This document shows positions 26,383 to 34,204 of a DNA stretch of 64,000 nucleotides, piece after piece. Made by a program: the position numbers and the translations under genes. Every line of letters begins with the position of its first letter. The stretch's first letter is position 1. This DNA comes from Rhizohabitans arisaemae (GTDB lineage Bacteria; Actinomycetota; Actinomycetes; Streptosporangiales; Streptosporangiaceae), in NCBI RefSeq assembly GCF_025996515.1, contig NZ_BLRH01000021.1:180690-244689 (forward strand), written 5' to 3'. The notes beneath the pieces are model-generated. The model made no database searches, was not told where the DNA came from, and was given only the letters and a program-made list of their open reading frames with translations.

Positions 26383-27684
26383 ATGCGGTCACGTCGTTCG
26401 CGCACCGTAACGGTCATCGGGGTGGTGATGCTTTCTCTGGTGGGGACTTCCGCCACCCACGCCCACGCCGCCCCGCTCGACCCGGGATCCCTGCCGACAC
26501 CCGGCATCGACGACCGGTCCGTCCTCGTCAAGCAGGCAAGGGTCACGAAGGTCGCCGAACGGATCGTGAAGGCGGCGGAGGCGCTGCCCGGCGACTCCGG
26601 GTATTCGGGCATTCGCACCGACCCGGCGAATTCCCGGTTCACGCTGTACTGGCACGGGAAGGTCCCCGCCGGTGTGCGGGAGGCAGCGGAATCCGACCCG
26701 GGCGTGGAGGTGTCGGTGATGTCGGCCGCGTTCAGCCTGAGGACGCTGAAGAAAGCCCAGAAGGCGGTGTCGGACCAGAACCCGCCCGGTCGGCGCGTGA
26801 ACGGGCTCTCGCCGATCGTCTCGGTGGCTCCGGCCGTGGACGGCAGCGGGCTCGAAGTGGCAATCGAGGCCGTCAAGGGTGTGACCACACCCCAGTCGCT
26901 GGTTGAGACACAGCGGTGGTTCGGAACCGTCACCGGCGAGGTCCCGGTGACCGTCACCGAGACGACTCGGCCGGTCGCCACCGGCCGCCACGACGGCCAG
27001 GCCCACGGCGGTGCGCGGTTCGTCGTATCCGGACGCACCTGTACCCAAGGGTTCTCCCTCTGGGCGTGGGGCTCATGGAGCTACATGCTGACGGCCGGGC
27101 ACTGCGCCGCTGAGGGCTGGACGGCCACCCAGCCGCAGCCCTCGGCGCCGTACGCGCATGTCGTGCAGCGGGAGGTCAACTACGACACCGAGCTGCTGAT
27201 GCCGAGCCATGGCACCAGCCAGAGCTTCTTCACGAGGCAGATCTGGTGGGGCGGCCCTTACGAGCATTCGCTGCGCGCCAACGTCGCGGGTACGGCGGCC
27301 CATCGCTCGGGTGACCGGGTCTGCGCCTCCGGAGGCTTCAGCGGAGTCCATTGCGACGTGATCATCGACAACCCCGATGCCTTCATGGACTTCGAGAACC
27401 CGTTGCCACCGTTTGGACGTACCCGAGTATGGGATGTCGCCATCGTCATGGCCTCCGGCCCCGACAACCCGGTCTGGGGCGAGGGCGACAGCGGCAGTCC
27501 GGTCGTCACCTATGACGGCAACACCGCGGGCAACGTCTACGCCAACGGGATCATCAGCATCGCCTTCGGCAACATAGTGGACTGCCGGGGCATCCGTGGC
27601 CGGAAATGCTGGAACCGCGGAGCCTACGCCCGCCTTGACCGCTACCTGGCCCGCAATCCCTCCTTCCAGCTCCGCACCTGGTGA
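26383..27684 (+). CDS. Secreted S1-type serine protease with propeptide (copy 2)
   Basis: This is a tandem paralogue of the preceding protease, similar through signal peptide, propeptide and catalytic domain. The triad is intact: His240 (LTAGHC), Asp268 (NYDTELL), Ser370 (GEGDSGSPV). The primary-site loop differs from copy 1 (SGSPV in place of SGGPV). ATG 26383 has GAAGGG six bases upstream; an earlier ATG at 26359 is less likely because copy 1 begins at the equivalent residue. The duplicated leader (GTGACTGAGGTGGAGATT at 26209-26226) also occurs upstream of copy 1 at the same distance. A terminator hairpin follows immediately. Confidence 0.9.
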   Translation: MRSRRSRTVTVIGVVMLSLVGTSATHAHAAPLDPGSLPTPGIDDRSVLVKQARVTKVAERIVKAAEALPGDSGYSGIRTDPANSRFTLYWHGKVPAGVREAAESDPGVEVSVMSAAFSLRTLKKAQKAVSDQNPPGRRVNGLSPIVSVAPAVDGSGLEVAIEAVKGVTTPQSLVETQRWFGTVTGEVPVTVTETTRPVATGRHDGQAHGGARFVVSGRTCTQGFSLWAWGSWSYMLTAGHCAAEGWTATQPQPSAPYAHVVQREVNYDTELLMPSHGTSQSFFTRQIWWGGPYEHSLRANVAGTAAHRSGDRVCASGGFSGVHCDVIIDNPDAFMDFENPLPPFGRTRVWDVAIVMASGPDNPVWGEGDSGSPVVTYDGNTAGNVYANGIISIAFGNIVDCRGIRGRKCWNRGAYARLDRYLARNPSFQLRTW

Positions 27685-27687
27685 TCC

Positions 27688-27720
27688 GGTGGGGCGGTCT
27701 CGCCGCCCCACCTTCCGTTT
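27688..27720 (+). terminator. Rho-independent terminator after protease copy 2
   Basis: GGTGGGGCGG (27688-27697) pairs with CCGCCCCACC (27703-27712) across a 5-nt loop. TTCCGTTT follows. It starts three bases after the protease stop codon. Confidence 0.75.
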
Positions 27721-27958
27721 CCCCACGCCCCGGCCAACCGGTTGGGATTCCCTCAAGCCCCGCACCGAACGTCAGGCCGATGCTCCTCATGGTGGGGAGA
27801 TCAGCTCGATCCACGGGGCGTCCGAGGCGGTGTCGTGATCACCTGGAGTGGTGTCCGGTACGGGCTCCGCTCGGCCTCCCTGGACTGCGCCCGCCGACCC
27901 CGGTCCTGCACCCGCTGAGCATGTGTCCTGGATGGAAGCCGGAAATCGGGGGAACGGG

Positions 27959-28021
27959 TCAGGTTCTGAGCTTGCCCCGGTACCAGCCGTAGCACTGGCA
28001 CTCAGGTCCCCTCACCGGCAT
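27959..28021 (-). pseudogene. Possible 3' remnant of a small secreted-protein gene
   Basis: A 20-codon minus-strand frame ends with QCYGWYRGKLRT. It resembles the end of the 84-residue secreted protein at 42018-42272 (QGNGYYWGRIRV). The DNA of the two ends is about 74% identical over 34 bases by hand alignment. An in-frame TGA stands just before the ATG, so nothing longer survives. The rest of the gap 27721-28088 holds a GTGATCACC-type repeat near 27834 and nothing else I can support. Confidence 0.3.
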
Positions 28022-28088
28022 TCCTCAGGATGAACATGGGGTGCCGGTCCGCTGTGCGGACTGGTCCATTGCCCGGATGTTCCAGTGA

Positions 28089-28174
28089 CTACAGAGTTGG
28101 CGAAACCGCGCCGCGATTAACGCATAGTCGCCGTTTGCCTGACATATCCGCCCATAGGGGCGTCAACTCTGTAG
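28089..28174. promoter_or_regulatory. Split inverted repeat flanking the catabolic-operon promoter
   Basis: CTACAGAGTTGGCG (28089-28102) and CGTCAACTCTGTAG (28161-28174) are reverse complements at 13 of 14 positions, 58 bp apart. The right arm abuts the ribosome site of the hydantoinase gene (GTG 28185). A smaller hairpin CGCCC-ATAG-GGGCG lies just left of the right arm. These are good operator candidates for the operon's own MarR or IclR protein. Confidence 0.6.
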
Positions 28175-28184
28175 GGAGATCAGT

Positions 28185-30314
28185 GTGGGAAGTACGACGG
28201 ACGCCGCTGAGCGGTTCTTCGTCGGCACCGACGTCGGGGGGACCTTCACCGACCTCGTCGTCCTGCAGGACGGCCGGCCGCCGCGCCTGTTCAAGGCGCC
28301 GACCACCCCGCACGACCGGTCCGAGGGCGTGGTCGCTGCGCTGTCCCTGGCCGCCGCCTCGTACGGGATGGACCTGAACGCCTTCTGCGGGTCCATCGTG
28401 TACTTCGCGCACGGCACCACCGCCGCGACCAACGCCCTGATCGAGCGGAAGGGCACCCCCACGGCGCTGCTGACCACGCACGGGTTCACCGACACCATGC
28501 TGATCCAGCGCTCGATGACCTCCTGGGTCGGCCTCGGCGCCGCCACCGGCCACTACAGCAGGCGGCGCAACCCCGCGCCGATCGTGGCCCGCGACCGCAT
28601 CGCCGGGGTCACCGAGCGGATCGACGCCACCGGTACCGAGGTGGTCGCCCTCGACGAGCAGGAGGTACGCGGACTGCTCCGGCGGCTGCGCGCCGAAGGC
28701 GTCCAGGCCCTCGCGGTCGCGTTCCTCTGGTCGTTCGTCAACGGGGCACACGAGACCGCGGTGGAACGCATCGTGGCGGAGGAGTGGCCGGAGGCGTATC
28801 TGACCCTCTCCCACCAGGTCGCCCCGGTGATCGGCGAGTACGAGCGGTCCGCCACCACCGTGGTCAACAGCTACCTCGGCCCGGTCATCCGCGACTACGT
28901 GGCGAACCTGGAGGGACGGCTGCGCGCGAACGGCTTCGACGGCGACTTCTCGATCATGGACTCGGGCGGCGGGGTGATGCGGGCCGAGGACGCGGCGCGG
29001 CGTGCGGCGTCGATGCTCACCTCAGGTCCCGCCGGAGGTGTCCTGGCCTCCGTCTCGCTCGCCCGCAGACTCGGCCACACCGAGGTCATCACCTCCGACA
29101 TGGGCGGCACCAGCTTCGACGTCGGCCTGATCATCGGCGGGCAGCCCCTGGTGGAGCGGGTCGGAGAGGTCGGCGACCTGCACCTCGCGCTACCCCGGAT
29201 CAAGGTGACCGCGATCGGGGCGGGCGGCGGCTCCGTCGCCCGGGTGGACGAGGCGGGTGTGCTCGTCGTCGGCCCGGAGAGCGCGGGCTCGGTCCCCGGC
29301 CCCGCCTGCTACGGCCGCGGCGGCGACCGGCCGACCGTGACCGACGCCGACGTCGTGCTCGGCATCATCGACCCGGCGCGTTTCCTGGGCGGGCGGATGC
29401 CGTTGGAGCGTTCCCTGGCGGAGAAGGCCATCCTCGTCCATGTGGCCGGTCCGCTCGGGCTGAGCGTGGAGGAGGCCGCGGCCGGGATCCGCCGGGTCGC
29501 CGACAACCAGATGGCGGACCTGCTCCGCAAGGTCACCGTCGAACAGGGCCATGACCCCCGGGACTTCACCGTCTACGCGTACGGCGGCGCGGGCCCCACC
29601 CACGCCTACGCCTACACCGAGGCCGCGGGGATCTCCACCCTGGTCGTGCCGCCCACCTCGACCGTGCACTCCGCGTACGGCACGGTCACCTCCGACCGCT
29701 ACCGCGCCGTCCAGACCACCGACGTACAGCGGACCCCGCCCGGTGCGCCCGACCCGGCCGTCCACCTGGACACGGCACGGATCAACGCGACGCTCGGCGA
29801 GCTGACCCGCCGCTGCCGCGCCGACCTCGACGACGACCCGCGGGTACGGCTGACGCGCATCGCCTACCTGAAGTTCCGGCGCCAGTCCCACGAGCTCCCG
29901 CTCCCCGTGCCGGACGGCGAGGTCACCGCCGGTGTGCTGCGTGAGCTGATCGAGGAGTTCCGGGACGCCTACGAACGGGTGTACGGCGCGGGGACCGCGC
30001 TGCTCGCGGCCGGGGTCGAACTGCACACCCTGCGGGTGGAGGGCCGGGTCCGGGTCACCGACGTGACGGAGGGGGCGTACCCGGGCTCCGCCGACCCGGC
30101 CGAGTCGCTGCTCGGCTCACGCCAGGTGCACTTCCCCGAGACCGGCCGGGTCGCCACCGCCGTGTACCGGGGGGACGGACTCGGCGCGGGGGCCGAGCTG
30201 CGCGGCCCCGCGATCCTGGAGTTCCCCGGCACCACCGTCGTGATCGGCCCCGGTCAGCTGCTCACCGTCGACCGGTACAGCAACCTCGTCATCGACTGCA
30301 AGGGGGACTCGTGA
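28185..30314 (+). CDS. HyuA-type hydantoinase/acetone-carboxylase beta-like subunit
   Basis: The 709-residue protein belongs to the hydantoinase/oxoprolinase family. The ASKHA-type nucleotide site is visible at the N-terminus (VGTDVGGTFTDLVVLQDG) and again in SDMGGTSFDVGL. With the HyuB partner, such proteins use ATP either to hydrolyse lactams or hydantoins or, in acetone and acetophenone carboxylases, to carboxylate ketones. The GTG start follows GTAGGGAG. The 4-nt overlap with the next gene implies a fixed 1:1 complex. It heads a 13-gene operon with a zinc-ribbon-extended HyuB and aromatic ring-cleavage genes, which makes carboxylation of an aromatic ketone plausible; the substrate is inferred. 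Confidence 0.85.
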   Translation: MGSTTDAAERFFVGTDVGGTFTDLVVLQDGRPPRLFKAPTTPHDRSEGVVAALSLAAASYGMDLNAFCGSIVYFAHGTTAATNALIERKGTPTALLTTHGFTDTMLIQRSMTSWVGLGAATGHYSRRRNPAPIVARDRIAGVTERIDATGTEVVALDEQEVRGLLRRLRAEGVQALAVAFLWSFVNGAHETAVERIVAEEWPEAYLTLSHQVAPVIGEYERSATTVVNSYLGPVIRDYVANLEGRLRANGFDGDFSIMDSGGGVMRAEDAARRAASMLTSGPAGGVLASVSLARRLGHTEVITSDMGGTSFDVGLIIGGQPLVERVGEVGDLHLALPRIKVTAIGAGGGSVARVDEAGVLVVGPESAGSVPGPACYGRGGDRPTVTDADVVLGIIDPARFLGGRMPLERSLAEKAILVHVAGPLGLSVEEAAAGIRRVADNQMADLLRKVTVEQGHDPRDFTVYAYGGAGPTHAYAYTEAAGISTLVVPPTSTVHSAYGTVTSDRYRAVQTTDVQRTPPGAPDPAVHLDTARINATLGELTRRCRADLDDDPRVRLTRIAYLKFRRQSHELPLPVPDGEVTAGVLRELIEEFRDAYERVYGAGTALLAAGVELHTLRVEGRVRVTDVTEGAYPGSADPAESLLGSRQVHFPETGRVATAVYRGDGLGAGAELRGPAILEFPGTTVVIGPGQLLTVDRYSNLVIDCKGDS

Positions 30315-32500
30315 CCGCCACGGCCATCGACCCGGTGACCTTCGAGGTCATCCGCCACCGCCTGCTCGCCATCACCGACGAGCAGGGCGCCACCCTCGCC
30401 GCCATCTCCGGCTCGACCCACGTGGTGGAGGCGAGCGACTACAACGTGGGGCTCTACCTGCCGGACGGCTCGGTGGCCGCGATGGGTCGTACGATCCTCT
30501 CGCACTCCTCGTCCATGGCGGCGATCACCCGGTCGGTGATCGAGGACTGTGCCGAGGACCCCGGCATCAACCCGGGCGACATGTTCATCGTCAACGACCC
30601 GTGGAAGGGCACGGTCCACGCCCAGGACGTCGGCCTGATCGCGCCGATCTTCCACGAGGGGGAGCTGCTCGCCTGGACCGGCGCCATGTGCCACATGGTG
30701 GACGTGGGCGGAATGACCCCGGGCAGCTTCTGCATCGACGCGACCGACTCCTACCAGGAGGGCCTGCAGATGCCGCCGACGAAACTGGTCGACGGCGGGA
30801 AGGTCCGCACCGACGTCTGGAACCTGATCCTCGCGCACACCCGGATGCCGGCCACCGTCAACCTGGACCTGCGTGCCCTGGTCGGGGCGAACAACACCGC
30901 GATCCGGGCGATGACCGCGCTCGCCGCCAAGTACGGCGCCGGCGTGGTCCGGACCGTGATGGGCAACCTCATCGAGCTCTCGGAGCGGCGGCTCCGCAAC
31001 CGCCTGGCCCGGCTCCCCGACGCCCGGTTGCACTCCCGGGCGTTCCTCGACAACGACGGCGGCCTCGCCGGATCCGCGGAGAACGCCGTCCACGAGGTGG
31101 ATCTGGTCCTCACCAAGCGCGGGGACACCCTGCACTTCGACTACTCGGGTTCGTCGCCGCAGGTGAAGGGATACGTCAACTGCGCGTACTCCGGGATGAT
31201 GGCCGGGATCGCGGCGGCGCTGCTGCCCACCCTCGCCTACGACGCGCCCTGGAACGAAGGCCTGTTCAAGCCGGTCCGGGTGGACTGCCCGGAGGGGCTG
31301 ATCTGCAACGCGGTCCGCCCGGCCGCCGTGAGCGGCGGGGCGCTGGAGGCCGGCTGGCTGGTGGAGATGACCGCCGTGGAGTGCCTGTCCAAGCTGGCGG
31401 CCTGCTCGGACGAGCTGCTGGGGGAGGCCCAGGCCGTCCCGGCGGGCGGTCCCGACAAGTTCGTGCTGACCGGCGCGGGGGAGAACGGCGCCCGCCAGAC
31501 CTACGTGATCATGGACTGCCTCGCCACCGGAGGGGCCGCCTACGCCCACCGCGACGGGGTCTGGACCCAGGGCCAGCACAACATCGAACGGCAGAAGATC
31601 TCCAACGTGGAGGCCGTCGAGATGGACTCGCCCCTGCTCTACCTGTGGCGCGGCCTGGTCCCCGACTCCGGCGGAGCCGGGCGCACCCGCGGCGGCCTGA
31701 GCATGGGCGCCGTCTACACCGTGCACGGCGGCCGGGACGTCAGCGCGCTCAACTCGGCGCACGGCTGGGCGGTGCCCAACTCGACCGGGATCTTCGGCGG
31801 GTACCCCGGCGCGCAGAACACCCGGACCGTGGTGCACGACAGTGACGTCAAAGCCCGGCTTGCCGCCGGGCACCTCCCCTCCGTGGCGGAGCTCTCCGGG
31901 GAACGGCCGGTCATGCGCGGACGGCAGGGGCTTTACCGGCTCGGCGACGACGACGTCCTGGCGACCGTGCCCCAGGCGGGCGGCGGCTGGGGCGACCCGC
32001 TGGAGCGTCCCGCCGATCATGTCCAGGCCGACCTGGACTTCGGCGCGGTAACCCCCGGCGCGTCGGAACGGATCTACCGGGTGGTGCTCGACCCCGAGGG
32101 CCGGGTCGACCAGGCAGCCACCGAGAGTCTGCGGGCCGGAGTCCGCGCCGAGCGGCGCGACTGGCCGGCCGAAAAGGCGCCGCCGGACCGTCCGGCGGGC
32201 CCGCTCACCCGGATCCATCCGCTGGGCGACGCGCTGGAGGTCGTCGAGGCAGACGGTGCCCGCTGGACGGCCTGCACCTGCGGGTTCGCCTTCGCCCCCG
32301 TGCAGGAGCCGTGGCGGCCGTACGCCGGGCTCCGCGCCGTACAGGACATCCGCGAACTCAGCCACGCCACCCGACTGGACGAGGACCTGGAGCTGCGCTG
32401 CTACGCCTGCCCCGGCTGCGGGCGGCTGCACGCCGTGGACGTGGTACGGCGCGGCGCGGACCACCTGGACGACCTCCGGCTGCTCGGCGGGGAGGCGTGA
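30311..32500 (+). CDS. HyuB-type subunit with C-terminal acetone-carboxylase-gamma-like zinc ribbon
   Basis: Residues 1-~560 of 729 match the hydantoinase B/oxoprolinase family (AMGRTILSHSSSMAAITR, then MFIVNDPWKGTVHAQD). The remaining ~100 residues carry five cysteines in a CxC ... CxxCxxC pattern (Cys655, Cys657, Cys697, Cys700, Cys703). In acetone carboxylase a separate small gamma subunit has a comparable zinc site, so this looks like an alpha-gamma fusion. Ordinary HyuB proteins end near residue 550-600. GTG 30311 overlaps hyuA by four bases, and the stop overlaps the LigB-like gene by one base. The gamma assignment rests on the cysteine pattern and neighbours only. Confidence 0.8.
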   Translation: MTATAIDPVTFEVIRHRLLAITDEQGATLAAISGSTHVVEASDYNVGLYLPDGSVAAMGRTILSHSSSMAAITRSVIEDCAEDPGINPGDMFIVNDPWKGTVHAQDVGLIAPIFHEGELLAWTGAMCHMVDVGGMTPGSFCIDATDSYQEGLQMPPTKLVDGGKVRTDVWNLILAHTRMPATVNLDLRALVGANNTAIRAMTALAAKYGAGVVRTVMGNLIELSERRLRNRLARLPDARLHSRAFLDNDGGLAGSAENAVHEVDLVLTKRGDTLHFDYSGSSPQVKGYVNCAYSGMMAGIAAALLPTLAYDAPWNEGLFKPVRVDCPEGLICNAVRPAAVSGGALEAGWLVEMTAVECLSKLAACSDELLGEAQAVPAGGPDKFVLTGAGENGARQTYVIMDCLATGGAAYAHRDGVWTQGQHNIERQKISNVEAVEMDSPLLYLWRGLVPDSGGAGRTRGGLSMGAVYTVHGGRDVSALNSAHGWAVPNSTGIFGGYPGAQNTRTVVHDSDVKARLAAGHLPSVAELSGERPVMRGRQGLYRLGDDDVLATVPQAGGGWGDPLERPADHVQADLDFGAVTPGASERIYRVVLDPEGRVDQAATESLRAGVRAERRDWPAEKAPPDRPAGPLTRIHPLGDALEVVEADGARWTACTCGFAFAPVQEPWRPYAGLRAVQDIRELSHATRLDEDLELRCYACPGCGRLHAVDVVRRGADHLDDLRLLGGEA

Positions 32501-33345
32501 TGGGCCGCCTCGTCCTGGCCGCCGCCACCTCCCACGTCGGCGCCATCGTCAGAAACCCCGGAGCCGACCCGGCGCGCTCGGACGTCCTGCACCGGGCGTG
32601 GGAGACGCTCGACGCCGAGCTCGCCGCCCTGAAGCCGGACGCCGTGGTGCTCGTCGCCACCGACCACTACGAGACCTTCGGCCTGGAGAACTATCCGACC
32701 TTCTGCCTGGGCATGGCCGACGTCCACGAGGCGTGGGGGGAGTTCGGCAACCCCGGCGGAACCGTGCCCGGCCGGCCGGAACTCGCCAAAGAACTTTTGC
32801 ACGGCCTGCACCGCCGCGGCTTCGACCTGGCCCGTTCGCACACCATGGCCTTGGACCACAGCTTCATGGTGCCGCTGGCCAAGCTCCCTGCCGCAGCGTC
32901 CGCCGGGGTCGTCCCGCTCTTCGTCAACTGCAACACCCCGCCGCTGCCGACCCTGGCCCGCTGCGCCGAGCTCGGACGGGCCCTGGCCGACACGATCGCC
33001 GAGCTCCCGGGGGGCGCCCGGGTCGCGGTGATCGGAACCGGGGGGCTGTCGCACTGGGTCGGCCTGCCGCGGTTCGGCGACATCAACGAGGCGTTCGACC
33101 GGAAGGTGCTGGACCTGCTGGAGCGGGGACGGCTGCCCGAGGTCCTGGCCTGGAGCGACGAGCGGATCGAGTCCGAGGCGGGCAACGGCGCGCTGGAGCT
33201 CCGCACCTGGGTGATCGCCGCGGCGGCCGCGGGCGGGCGGTGCCGCACCCTCGCCTACCAGCCGATGTACCCGTGGACCGTCGGCATCGGCATCGCCGCC
33301 TTCGACGTCGTGCGCCCCGACGCCGGGCTTGGGGTGGTGCTGTGA
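32500..33345 (+). CDS. LigB-type class III extradiol ring-cleavage dioxygenase, catalytic subunit
   Basis: The 281-residue protein fits the LigB superfamily, whose Fe(II) enzymes open catechol-type rings next to the two hydroxyls. Likely metal and catalytic histidines are in ATSHVGAI (His12) and VLVATDHYETFG, and GTGGLSHWVG is typical. The start ATG 32500 overlaps the previous stop (TGATG), and the end overlaps the LigA-like gene by four bases. The pairing with a LigA-type small subunit indicates a protocatechuate 4,5-dioxygenase-like enzyme; the ring substrate is unknown. Confidence 0.83.
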   Translation: MGRLVLAAATSHVGAIVRNPGADPARSDVLHRAWETLDAELAALKPDAVVLVATDHYETFGLENYPTFCLGMADVHEAWGEFGNPGGTVPGRPELAKELLHGLHRRGFDLARSHTMALDHSFMVPLAKLPAAASAGVVPLFVNCNTPPLPTLARCAELGRALADTIAELPGGARVAVIGTGGLSHWVGLPRFGDINEAFDRKVLDLLERGRLPEVLAWSDERIESEAGNGALELRTWVIAAAAAGGRCRTLAYQPMYPWTVGIGIAAFDVVRPDAGLGVVL

Positions 33346-33593
33346 GCATCGTCGGCCTCAACCGGCTCGCCCGGGAGCTGGAGCACACCCCCGGCCTGCG
33401 CGAACGCTACGAGTCCGAGCCCGGCGAGGTGCTCGGCCGGTTTCCCCTCGATCCGGAGGAGCGGGACGCGGTACGGCGCCGCGACGCGGCCTGGCTGCTC
33501 GCCGCCGGGATGAACCCGGTGGCCCTGCGCAACCTCATGGTCGTCCTCGGGGTCGCCCATCAGGACATGTACCGCTCGCGGGAGGGCGACTGA
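33342..33593 (+). CDS. LigA-type small subunit of extradiol dioxygenase
   Basis: The 83-residue protein resembles the alpha chain of protocatechuate 4,5-dioxygenase. NRLARELEHTPGLRERY opens it, and AAWLLAAGMNPVALRNLM is the typical substrate-lid region. It starts at GTG 33342 inside the stop of the catalytic subunit, so the two are translationally coupled. Such LigA chains cap the LigB active site. The MarR gene begins one base after its stop. Confidence 0.8.
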   Translation: MSIVGLNRLARELEHTPGLRERYESEPGEVLGRFPLDPEERDAVRRRDAAWLLAAGMNPVALRNLMVVLGVAHQDMYRSREGD

Positions 33594-33594
33594 G

Positions 33595-34191
33595 ATGGGG
33601 ACCACCCGGTTCATCGCGGGCGGCCCCGACGGGCACCGCGATCAGGCGCATGTGGAGATGGCGGCCGGCGAGCACCGGCGGCTGCCCGCGATAGACCCGC
33701 TGGAGATGGAGCTGCGCCTGGCGTTCTTCGCGGCCACGGCGGCGATGGAGGCCGCGGTCGACGCCGAGCTCGCCGAGTACGGGCTCAGCCATCCGCGCTT
33801 CAACATCCTCATGGTGCTGCGCAGCACCGATCCGATCGGCGCGGGGATCCCGATGGGCACGCTCGCCACCCATGTGATGACGACGGCCCGCAACGCCACC
33901 GGCCTGGTGGACCTGCTGGAGCGGCGGGGCCTGGTGAGCCGGGCGTCCGACCCCGCCGACCGGCGGCTGGTCCTGGTCCGCCGTACCCGGGAAGCCGACG
34001 AGCTGCTGGATGAGCTGCTGCCGCGTTTCGCCGCCCGGATGTCGGCCGCGCTGACCGGTTACAGCGAGGCGGAGAAGCGGCTGTTCGTGGATCAGCTCAA
34101 CCGGCTCCGGCTCGGGCTGACCGCCATCACGCCGGAGACCGCCGCGCCGGAACCGGAATCCGGCACCCCCGCGGCAGCCGTACCCCGGTGA
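33595..34191 (+). CDS. MarR-family transcriptional regulator
   Basis: The 198-residue regulator has a winged HTH in the middle (MGTLATHVMTTARNATGLV, then LLERRGLVSRASDPADRRL, the MarR wing). N-terminal ~35 residues form an extension not usual for the family. The gene is embedded in the catabolic operon, one base after the LigA-like gene, so it is probably an effector-responsive repressor of that operon. The split inverted repeat before the first gene is a candidate site. Confidence 0.87.
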   Translation: MGTTRFIAGGPDGHRDQAHVEMAAGEHRRLPAIDPLEMELRLAFFAATAAMEAAVDAELAEYGLSHPRFNILMVLRSTDPIGAGIPMGTLATHVMTTARNATGLVDLLERRGLVSRASDPADRRLVLVRRTREADELLDELLPRFAARMSAALTGYSEAEKRLFVDQLNRLRLGLTAITPETAAPEPESGTPAAAVPR

Positions 34192-34204
34192 GACCGGCAC
34201 AACC

